This document shows, piece after piece, positions 57,026-64,000 of a stretch of DNA of 64,000 bases. Origin of the DNA: Rhizobium etli 8C-3 (lineage in GTDB: Bacteria > Pseudomonadota > Alphaproteobacteria > Rhizobiales > Rhizobiaceae); the NCBI RefSeq assembly GCF_001908375.1, contig NZ_CP017243.1:62001-126000 (forward strand), given 5' to 3'. Positions within the stretch are counted from its first letter, which is position 1, and every line of letters begins with the position of its first letter. The notes beneath the pieces were generated by a model. That model saw nothing but the letters and a program-made list of their open reading frames with translations, was not told the DNA's origin and searched no databases. Made by a program: the position numbers and the translations under genes.

Positions 57026-57048
57026 TCAATGCATAGAAAGGAAGATCC

Positions 57049-58536
57049 ATGGCAATCTCCAGCACCCTGCTAGGCCGTTTGAAGGACCAGACTCTCGTTC
57101 GCGAGCAGATGCTGGTTGGAGGAAAGTGGTCGAGCGAAGGGGTAAACGGCACACGCATCAACGTGCTAAACCCCTCCACGATGGACGTCCTTGCCTCTTT
57201 GCCTAGCGCTGGCCTTGCTGAAGTGCGAGCCTCTATCGATGCTGCAAAGGCTGCACAGAAGAAGTGGGCTAGGGTTTCGGCGAAGGAACGCTCGCTGATC
57301 ATGCGGAAGTTCTACGAAGAGGTGGTAGCTAACGCTGAAGACCTGGCCGTAATTCTGACATCGGAAATGGGCAAGCCACTGGCGGAAGCGCGTGGCGAGA
57401 TTGCTTACGGCGCTTCCTACATCGAATGGTTCGGTGAGGAAGCCAAGCGTGTCTATGGTGACACCATTCCAGGTCACCAGGCCGACAAGCGACTGCTTGT
57501 CATCAAGCAGCCGGTTGGCGTTGTGGCCGCCATCGCTCCTTGGAACTTTCCGTCGGCGATGGTGTGCCGCAAGATCGCGCCGGCGCTCGCGTCCGGCTGC
57601 GCGATCGTATTCAAGCCTGCTGCCGAGACTCCGTTATCGGCGCTTGCATTGGCGATCCTCGCGGAGCGTGCCGGAATACCCGATGGCTTGTTCAGCGTCC
57701 TCCCGACGGATAATGCAAGAATGTTTGGCGAGGAGGTCTGCTCCAACCCGGTCGTCAAGAAACTGACCTTCACCGGTTCGACCGAAGTTGGCCGTATCTT
57801 GATGGCGCAAGGCGCCCAGAAGATCATGAAGCTGAGCCTGGAACTCGGCGGCAATGCGCCGTTTATCGTTTTCGACGATGCAGATCTCGACCAGGCGGTC
57901 GAGGGGGCTATGCTTTCTAAGTTTCGTAACGCGGGTCAAACCTGCGTGTGCGCGAACCGTATTTACGTACAGAGCGGGATCCATGACAGGTTCGTCGAGA
58001 AGCTGGCAATGCGCGTGAGTGCCTTGCAGGTTCTTGACGGGTTTGAGAGCGGGGCGACGATCGGCCCGTTGATCAACGATGAAGCGGTAGCAAAGCTCTA
58101 TGGTCATATCGATGACGCTGTGACCAAGGGTGCGACTGTCGTGGTTGGTGGTGACCGCGATGCTCGCGGAGGCACGTTCGTCCAACCAACGCTTCTCTCG
58201 GGTGCCACAAAGGATATGAAGGTTGCGCGTGAGGAAACCTTCGCGCCTCTGGCTCCGGTGTTCAAGTTCGATACTGTCGAGGAAGTCATCGAACTCGCGA
58301 ACGATACGGAATTCGGCTTGGCAGCCTACTTTTTCGCCAACGACCTCAGGAACGTTTGGAAGGTCACAGAGGCGCTGGAATACGGCATGGTTGGCGTGAA
58401 CACGGGTCTGATTTCCACCGAATTAGCGCCATTCGGCGGCGTCAAGCAATCCGGCTTCGGCCGAGAGGGCTCAAAGTACGGAATGGATGACTTCTTATCC
58501 ATGAAATACGTCTGCATGGGCGGGATCGGCGCATAG
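57049..58536 (+). CDS. NAD(P)-dependent aldehyde dehydrogenase (succinate-semialdehyde type)
   Basis: This predicted 495-residue aldehyde dehydrogenase is closest in pattern to GabD. The catalytic cysteine lies in RNAGQTCVCANRIYV near 302 and the general base in LELGGNAPFIVFDDADLDQA near 268. The cofactor region APWNFPSAMVCRKIAPALAS is intact. It ends the operon and would oxidise the aldehyde produced upstream to an acid entering central metabolism. GGAAG precedes the ATG. Exact substrate is unknown. Confidence 0.94.
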   Translation: MAISSTLLGRLKDQTLVREQMLVGGKWSSEGVNGTRINVLNPSTMDVLASLPSAGLAEVRASIDAAKAAQKKWARVSAKERSLIMRKFYEEVVANAEDLAVILTSEMGKPLAEARGEIAYGASYIEWFGEEAKRVYGDTIPGHQADKRLLVIKQPVGVVAAIAPWNFPSAMVCRKIAPALASGCAIVFKPAAETPLSALALAILAERAGIPDGLFSVLPTDNARMFGEEVCSNPVVKKLTFTGSTEVGRILMAQGAQKIMKLSLELGGNAPFIVFDDADLDQAVEGAMLSKFRNAGQTCVCANRIYVQSGIHDRFVEKLAMRVSALQVLDGFESGATIGPLINDEAVAKLYGHIDDAVTKGATVVVGGDRDARGGTFVQPTLLSGATKDMKVAREETFAPLAPVFKFDTVEEVIELANDTEFGLAAYFFANDLRNVWKVTEALEYGMVGVNTGLISTELAPFGGVKQSGFGREGSKYGMDDFLSMKYVCMGGIGA

Positions 58537-59074
58537 CGATCGCCCAAGGGTCGCTCGCCGACTGAACTTAAAGGGGGAGAGGTCTGTTGAATAGAGGCAG
58601 GACAGCAACATCCTCTCCGCCGGTTGCGAGGTCTCAAAAGGCTGGACTTTTCTAGAGGTTTCGCGGGAGCTGTCCTACGGATCTTCCCTTCCGACCCCTT
58701 CTGGGGCCGGCCTTGCAGACGAGATTTCTGCCTGTCTTTTCGATTGTCGATCCTTCCGCCAATGCCCTACAAGGTAAGTCTTTCCCAGATAGCTTGTAGC
58801 CTTCGAAGAGGTAACACGACATGAACGAGCTGTTGCACCGTGGCGTTGTCGTTTCAACGTATCGGAGTCCTGAGCAGGAGCATGATCACCACCCGATCGA
58901 TGCACGCGTTCGTCCTGAAATCGATCAGGCCGACGATGCTGCACGTGCCAGCGTGGAGGGTCAAGCGAAAGCCATTCGCGTCAACCAGCGACGCGTCAAG
59001 GTGTAGTTGTCGGCGGCCGCACCCTCAGTGTCGGTTTGACGTAGCCGCCGATCTTCGCCGGCGCCAGGCCTTTA
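58537..59074. other. 540-bp gap after the catabolic operon
   Basis: No gene is supported. A rightward frame at 58821-59006 (MNELLHRGVVVSTYRSPEQE...) has no motif. The stretch meets the truncated 3' end of the group II intron at about 59075. Confidence 0.4.
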
Positions 59075-59574
59075 TGGTAGATCCGGATGCGTCCGGGTCA
59101 TCCAGACGTCAAACGCGTAATGCAGGAAGAGATTCGATAGGATCGGGCTGACCACGCCCCCTTGCGGGGTACCACGCATCCGCTCAATGACTTCTCCGTT
59201 CTTTTCCATAGGCGCGGTCAACCATCTTTCGATGTAGAGCAGAGCCCAGTTGCATTTAACGTCTTTTCTGACCGTCTTCAGCAAGAGATCATGCGGAAGA
59301 TTGTCGAACAGCTTTGATGTCGGATTCCGGATCAATCATCTGCTTGACCACCATCTGCGCGATCCGATCACTGACCGCCGATTCCAGATCTTGTAGAGAT
59401 TTCTCGCAAGGTCTTTGTCAAACATCTCCAGGGTCTCACCGTCCACCCGGCTGCACCACGGTTGGCTTTGACCGCTTTGTAAGCTTCGTACACTTGCCGC
59501 TTCTCAATCCGAAACGGCTTGTCTGTCGTACCTATCGAAGTCCTGTTTCCAGTTGTTCCAAACAATACGACCAC
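59075..59574 (-). pseudogene. Group II intron reverse transcriptase/maturase, broken
   Basis: The N-terminal piece (from about 59574) has TTDKPFRIEKRQVYEAYKAV and KANRGAAG, then loses frame. Another frame gives SDRIAQMVVKQMIDPES. Here about 40-50 codons are deleted, and reading resumes with LFDNLPHDLLLKTVRKDVKC and ERMRGTPQGGVVSPILSNLF. The catalytic YADD box and the X domain are missing because the element ends at HPDLP. Confidence 0.88.
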
Positions 59575-60085
59575 CTGATCCGATCCCTTTGCTCCGGCCC
59601 CATTACAGGGCCCTCAACGCTCATACGGATCGGTCCGCCCCAGTCTCCTGCATCGGTACTCTCGCCTTACGGTTTCTCCGCTTGGGCTTCTCCCTTGGCA
59701 TCAGGAGCCTGGTTCCTGCAGTTCCGGGTGAAAGCCTGTGTCCAACTCACGCCCCCTCTACGCCGGTCGCCGCCCGCCCAATCATCAGGCACCCGGCGGA
59801 CTTGTCCCAGGATGACGAAACAGTCCTGGTTTCGACGACGCTTATATTCATAACGGCGCGTCTTCGGAGGGTTCACTTTCGTTCGTCTTCGGACACGCAC
59901 CTGCTCGGATCTCGTCCGAACTTTTCATCCGGCGCTCACCACCACGGCTCTTTACCGCAGCAGCTCGGACTGGTTTGAGACCCGCTCCTGAAAGCCGATC
60001 CCGGAGGGCCATCCTCCATCATTCACGCAGCTTCACGTTACGGGGTTAGCTCACACTGAACTCCTTCCGTGCCTCTGCAGCACAC
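59075..60085 (-). mobile_element. Degenerate group II intron inserted in an IS630 gene
   Basis: The minus strand contains a typical bacterial group II intron 5' part. It begins GTGTGCTGCAGAGG at 60085, matching the GUGYG start rule, directly after the IS630 codons for LIFIDE. It includes the conserved stretch GCGGAGAAACCGTAAGGCGA near 59680 and leads into a maturase frame. The maturase is broken and the intron stops at about 59075, so domains V and VI and the 3' exon are lost. Insertion of such introns into IS630-type transposase genes is known for RmInt1 of Sinorhizobium. It cannot splice or move by itself. Confidence 0.75.
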
Positions 60086-60540
60086 TTTCGTCGATGAAGA
60101 TCAGTTTCTCCGGATCGAGGTCCAATTGACCATCGAACCAGGCGCGCCGGCGCTTCAGGACGTCCGGTCGGTCCTGCTCCAGTGCGTGTGCGGTCCTTTT
60201 TAAAGGTCCACCCACGGCTTCGAAGCCAAGCGCCAAGTGCGCTGCGGCTGATCTTCACCTGCCGCTCGACGGACAAGCGCTCAACCATCTCATCGAGCGT
60301 CACATCCCTACGCTCGTTGATCAACGCGACAACGAATTCCTCGTGTGCATCCACTGCCGAAGGTCGTCTCCAGCCCTGTGGCCGAGCAGTCAGCTCACCC
60401 TCTTTCGCTCTTGCAATCCAGCGGATCGCCGTCGAAATCCCAACTCCGAAACGAGCCGCAGCCTGTCGAGCCGACATGCCCGCCGCAGACGCTTTCAAAA
60501 CCCGTATTCGAAGATCATCGCTCAGGGCCTGTCCCATCAT
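60046..60540 (-). pseudogene. IS630-family transposase, interrupted
   Basis: The frame starts MMGQALSDDLRIRVLKASAA at 60540 with a helix-turn-helix region (RQAAARFGVGISTAIRWIAR). Reading is correct to SRGWTFKK. At a run of five A near 60200 the frame shifts by one base; the true continuation TAHALEQDRPDVLKRRRAWF is in the next frame. It reaches LDPEKLIFIDE, the second DDE acidic residue region, where the group II intron enters at 60085. The 3' part of the gene is absent. Confidence 0.85.
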
Positions 60541-60935
60541 CCACCTCTTCTCTGTGGAGTTGAATCAGCTTCGATGGACGCCGTCACATCACAATCGATT
60601 CATCGATCGCAGGACTTGCTCTAGGTCGCTCGTGGCGGGGCGAAACTCGGTTGCTGAAAACGATGATGCTCTTCGAACGGCGCCAAATGAAATTTTGCCG
60701 GCTGCATCCTCCTTGTAAGCGCGGACGATCCATTGGACGCCTGACTATCCTTAAAACGTCGTCTTTTTGCATTCGAGACGGGCAGGAAAGGCTTCATTAA
60801 CCAACGCAACCAATAGGTATTCTCAGCTATGTCACAGACCCACAAGATTGATCTGCCGTTCGAATGAATGAAACGGCAATTGGAAGATTTGAGTAGACAA
60901 GTCGATCGTCCACCTCACCTAAAAGGTTTGCCTTT
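60541..60935. other. Gap upstream of the chemoreceptor gene
   Basis: No gene is supported. It should contain the promoter for the chemoreceptor gene at 60936. Confidence 0.4.
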
Positions 60936-62945
60936 ATGCCCAAGTCCATTAGACTCGCTTTATCTTTGATATTTGTTCTGCTCTCTCTTCTCGCGGCGGG
61001 CCAGGGCATCGTGAGTATCGTCAAGCTGCTGTCCATTAGGAGCAATATATCCGAAGTTGCCAGCAACTGGCTGCCATCGATCGATGTGATAAATCGGATC
61101 AATACGATCACCGGGGACTACCGCATCCTGCAGTTCAGGCTGGTGACAAACTCATCAGATTCGACGAGCCTTGCGCATAATATCACCACCTTCCGCCAGA
61201 AGATGGAGGATCTCGCGAATGCCCGTGGTGAATATGAGCCGATGGTGACATCCGGCGAGGAGCGTCAGGCCTATGACGCGTTCTCCGCTTTGTGGACGCA
61301 ATATCAGGAGGATGGCGAGCGGATTGTTAAACTAATGCAGGCAGGCAAGAAGGATGAAGCATTTGCTCTTCTAACGAGTGACGCCACGACGAAACTGTAT
61401 AATGATAGCGGAGCGCTCCTTGACCAGGATGTCGCAGTTAACAAGCGTGGTGGAGTCGCGGCCGTCGGAAACACGATGGGCGCCGTTTCATCGACGGTTT
61501 TGGTCACCATTCTTGCCATGGCGCTGGCAACTACGACGGGCATTATAGCCCTGCTTTACTGCATCCGGAAGATTACCGATCCGATCTCGCGGTTGACTAC
61601 CACGATGGGCGTACTGGCAGATGGTAATCTCGACACTGAGGTTCCTTTCGCAATGCGCGCCGACGAAATCGGCAAGATGTCGAGAGCCGTTGAGGTATTC
61701 AAGCAAAACAGCATCAAGGCCCGCGATCTGAACGCGCAGGAGGCCGCGTTGCAGGCCAAGAGCGCCGACTTGCAGTCGAGCATTGCCGAGGTGGTGTCAG
61801 CCGCCGTAGCCGGTGACTTCACCCATCGCATCACCAAGAAATACGGCGATGCGGCTCTCGACCGTTTTGCAGGAAGCGTCAATGAGCTGGTCACCTCTGT
61901 TGACCGGGGCATCGCCGAAACTCGCCGAGTTATCTCAGCGCTTGCCGATGGGGATCTGACGGAAAACATGTGCGGCGAGTTTCAGGGAGCCTTTGGTGAA
62001 CTGAAGAGTAATGTCAACGCCACCATGGCAGCCCTTCGATCCGTATTAGGCGAGGTTCGCTCCGCCGTCGACACGATCAACGGCGGAGCCGGCGAGATGC
62101 GCATCGCCTCAGGCGACCTTTCAAAGCGCACGGAACAGCAAGCCGCGGCCCTGGAGGAGACCTCTTCGGCGCTTGAGGAAATCACGGTGGCGGTAAAAAG
62201 CTCGACAGAAAGAGCCACGGAAGCCAGCCATATGGTCGATGAGGCACGCAGAAGCACCGAGCAGTCGAGCGCGGTTGTCAAAGACGCGGTCGCCGCCATG
62301 GGCCGCATCGAGCAGGCCTCGGATGAAATCGGCCAGATCATTAACGTCATTGACGAGATCGCCTTCCAGACCAATCTTTTGGCCCTTAACGCCGGCGTCG
62401 AGGCGGCGCGTGCGGGTGACGCTGGAAAGGGTTTCGCCGTTGTGGCTCAGGAGGTGCGTGAACTGGCACAGCGCTCCGCCACTGCCGCCAAGGATATCAA
62501 GGCGCTGATCAACCGGTCCGGCGACGAGGTCAAAACTGGGGTCAGGCTGGTAACGGCCACAGGCGATGCCCTTGGTCTAATCCGAGGCCACGTGATCAAG
62601 GTGAACGAGCACGTTCATACGATCTCGACGGCGGCACGAGAGCAATCGACCGGGCTGGCGGAAGTCAGCACTGCGGTCAACCAGATGGATCAGACGACCC
62701 AGCAGAATGCGGCGATGGTGGAAGAATCGACGGCGGCCACCAACCGGTTGGCGGATGAGGCTTCCAATCTGGCGCGGCTTATTGCGCGCTTCAGGCTCGA
62801 CGGTTCGACTTTTGTACGGCGTGTTGCCCACCAGAACGGTAAGCCGGCCGCCTCGCCAGCGCGTGCCCTCTCCCAGAAGCTTGCCGGCGCCTTCGGCGGA
62901 CGTACTACAGCCGCTGTCGCGACTAAGGAATGGGAAGAGTTTTAA
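60936..62945 (+). CDS. Methyl-accepting chemotaxis protein with C-terminal pentapeptide
   Basis: This predicted 669-residue inner-membrane chemoreceptor has a first membrane helix at about 5-27 and a second at about 184-211. A four-helix-bundle periplasmic sensor lies between them. HAMP-like segments follow from 212 ([20 protein letters not shown]) and again near 320-345 ([20 protein letters not shown]). The signalling tip ([20 protein letters not shown]) is near 475. The last five residues EWEEF fit the xWxxF docking site for CheR/CheB. The sensed ligand is unknown. A decayed cheW gene overlaps its stop codon (TAATG), so signalling must use a CheW encoded elsewhere. Confidence 0.96.
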   Translation: MPKSIRLALSLIFVLLSLLAAGQGIVSIVKLLSIRSNISEVASNWLPSIDVINRINTITGDYRILQFRLVTNSSDSTSLAHNITTFRQKMEDLANARGEYEPMVTSGEERQAYDAFSALWTQYQEDGERIVKLMQAGKKDEAFALLTSDATTKLYNDSGALLDQDVAVNKRGGVAAVGNTMGAVSSTVLVTILAMALATTTGIIALLYCIRKITDPISRLTTTMGVLADGNLDTEVPFAMRADEIGKMSRAVEVFKQNSIKARDLNAQEAALQAKSADLQSSIAEVVSAAVAGDFTHRITKKYGDAALDRFAGSVNELVTSVDRGIAETRRVISALADGDLTENMCGEFQGAFGELKSNVNATMAALRSVLGEVRSAVDTINGGAGEMRIASGDLSKRTEQQAAALEETSSALEEITVAVKSSTERATEASHMVDEARRSTEQSSAVVKDAVAAMGRIEQASDEIGQIINVIDEIAFQTNLLALNAGVEAARAGDAGKGFAVVAQEVRELAQRSATAAKDIKALINRSGDEVKTGVRLVTATGDALGLIRGHVIKVNEHVHTISTAAREQSTGLAEVSTAVNQMDQTTQQNAAMVEESTAATNRLADEASNLARLIARFRLDGSTFVRRVAHQNGKPAASPARALSQKLAGAFGGRTTAAVATKEWEEF

Positions 62946-63269
62946 TGAATCATGTCATAATTCACCGCAGGATATTATCGGTTTCCATCTGGCAGCCAGC
63001 AGTTCTGCATGAAGACGACGTTGATCCCGGAAATCCGGGGGTTAGCAGAGGCGACGCCGCTGCCCCTAACGCATGTTCTCGGTTCAGGGATCTGCCGGTT
63101 CTGTCATTCCGGTGATAGAGCTTGCTGCCGAGATAACCAATCCCATCGGTCTAGCCACAGCGCCATTGTCGTCGTTGAGGTAGCAGATGGTATCATCGGC
63201 CCGGTCGTCGATCAGGTCTCTGGCATTCTATCGATCAACGGCGATCGGATCCAACCGGTTCGGACTTAG
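62945..63269 (+). pseudogene. cheW: cheW adaptor gene, frameshifted
   Basis: Fragments of CheW appear in three frames: DIIGFHLA near 62970, FCMKTTLIPEIRGLAEATPL with PLTHVLG at 62999-63085, then VIPVIELAAEITNPIGLATA in another frame. The last piece is SAIVVVEVADGIIGPVVDQV with SGILSINGDRIQPV up to 63265. At least three frameshifts separate them. CheW normally links the receptor to CheA. The start ATG overlaps the chemoreceptor stop. Confidence 0.82.
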
Positions 63270-63466
63270 GCGCGACTTCGACCCAACCTTCAGCTACGGA
63301 ATCACTCCGCTTGAACAAGGGATGGAATGCTCCCTTAGTTTTGAGCAAAGGTTTGGCACCAATCAGGACGCATCGCAGCTGCCTAGCAGACTTTTGCTTT
63401 TTCACCTTCCGCGACTGTCTTCCTTCAAGACGCGGAGTATTAACGAAATTCAACGAGAGTTCGAAG

Positions 63467-63652
63467 ATGTCCAAAGTTATCGCAATCAATTTCGGGCAAC
63501 AGGCTAAGACAGATACCCACTTAGAAAGCCACGAAGATGCACAGTCGCAGCGCCTGGAGCAAGAGCGGCTGCAAATGATCCAAATCACCAATCACCTTGA
63601 AGCACTGTACGCTCGGCTGCTGACCGTCTGTGGCGACAGACCGAAAAATTAA
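63467..63652 (+). CDS. Small hypothetical protein, 61 aa
   Basis: This is a highly polar 61-residue frame starting MSKVIAINFGQQAKTDTHLE, with glutamine- and glutamate-rich helical middle. CGAGAG lies about ten bases before the ATG. No family was recognised. It may belong to the chemotaxis locus or be a remnant. Confidence 0.4.
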   Translation: MSKVIAINFGQQAKTDTHLESHEDAQSQRLEQERLQMIQITNHLEALYARLLTVCGDRPKN

Positions 63653-63722
63653 GGGCGCAGCGATGGTATAGCCCGGTGGAGCGCTGCGAACCACAGCGCC
63701 ATCGCGAAGGGCTATTTCCGGG

Positions 63723-64000
63723 TCAGCTTTCGGGCGGAGAGGCCATCATATGCACTGTTTTAGATGGCAGTTCGCCGTAACGTCTCTTGTACTCTGCAGC
63801 AAAACGGCCGAGGTGTGTGAAGCCCCACTTAAGCGCTATTTCCGAAACGCTGATTTTAGCGCCGTTTTGCAGCAGTTCCTGTCGAGCTGCGCACATACGC
63901 AAGTCTCGGAGGTGCATTGTGGGGCTGGTATTACGAAATTGTCGGAAGCCGTGCTGCAAAGTCCGCACGCTGACCTTGGCCGCAGCGGCGATATCGTTAA
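63723..64000 (-). CDS. AraC-family regulator, C-terminal part (gene runs off the window)
   Basis: The minus-strand frame, open to the window edge, encodes the second helix-turn-helix and the end of an AraC-type DNA-binding domain: DIAAAAKVSVRTLQHGFRQF, then ARQELLQNGAKISVSEIALK and WGFTHLGRFAAEYKRRYGEL. The C-terminus ends MASPPES. The N-terminal effector domain lies beyond position 64000, so no inducer can be proposed. Confidence 0.9.
   Translation of the reverse strand, partial: NDIAAAAKVSVRTLQHGFRQFRNTSPTMHLRDLRMCAARQELLQNGAKISVSEIALKWGFTHLGRFAAEYKRRYGELPSKTVHMMASPPES

Noticed and set aside
59885..59900. GTGCGTGTCC on the minus strand as the 5' end of the group II intron
   Set aside because: Starting at 60085 gives the usual 500-base leader before the maturase and places the junction exactly inside the IS630 FIDE codons; starting at 59900 would leave 185 bases of intron-like leader unexplained.

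Overview
The window looks like an accessory replicon, probably a symbiotic plasmid, of a Rhizobium species close to R. etli / R. leguminosarum bv. phaseoli. The evidence is a rhizobial type III secretion system (T3SS) with a split secretin and nopB-rhcJ-nolU-nolV-rhcN gene order, a melA-type tyrosinase behind a textbook sigma-54 promoter, GC-rich alphaproteobacterial codon use, and many decayed insertion sequences. No replication genes, tRNAs, rRNAs or CRISPR arrays were seen.

Layout. 0-3.5 kb: a GH3 beta-glucosidase preceded by two copies of an operator motif that recurs at 48-50 kb. 3.5-11.4 kb: mobile and decayed DNA. An IS481-family element sits inside the end of an IS3-family remnant, followed by a complete IS21-family element (istA/istB) and a frameshifted AbiEi/AbiEii toxin-antitoxin locus. 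11.6-31.3 kb: the T3SS island. Two large NolX/HrpF-like genes share a 670-bp near-identical block. A rightward operon follows (unknown 85-aa gene, nopB, rhcJ, nolU, nolV, rhcN, rhcQ, rhcR, rhcS, rhcT, truncated rhcU). A leftward operon carries a 52-aa needle candidate, SctD, RhcV and a HrpW-like pectate lyase. A short rightward pair encodes RhcC1 and an SctO-like stalk protein, and an XRE regulator lies beside them. RhcU lacks its autocleaving NPTH domain and no rhcC2 is present.

31.5-37 kb: a small-RNA locus with repeated anti-Shine-Dalgarno loops (alpha-r14/NfeR1-like), a DUF4334-like fragment, and a leftward cluster of PRTase-TRSP, StiP-type PRTase and HAD phosphatase. This cluster resembles the nucleoside-like-metabolite module of Ter stress systems, but no ter genes lie nearby. 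37.6-47.9 kb: an IS256-family pseudogene, the tyrosinase with a small exported partner, a Tat-exported M28-like peptidase, a broken DUF3141 gene and a deleted hipBA locus.

48.4-58.5 kb: a coherent catabolic operon. It has a GntR/FCD regulator with several matching operators, a 3-hydroxyisobutyrate-dehydrogenase-like enzyme, a carboxymuconolactone-decarboxylase-like protein, a 127-aa unknown, an alpha/beta hydrolase, a complete sugar-type ABC importer (binding protein, double ATPase, two permeases) and an aldehyde dehydrogenase. The shared operators suggest that the GH3 gene at the left end may belong to the same regulon.

59-64 kb: a degenerate group II intron inside an IS630 transposase, a chemoreceptor with an intact C-terminal pentapeptide, a decayed cheW and the end of an AraC-type regulator gene that runs off the window. 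All calls come from reading the sequence and remembered family features; no database search was run.
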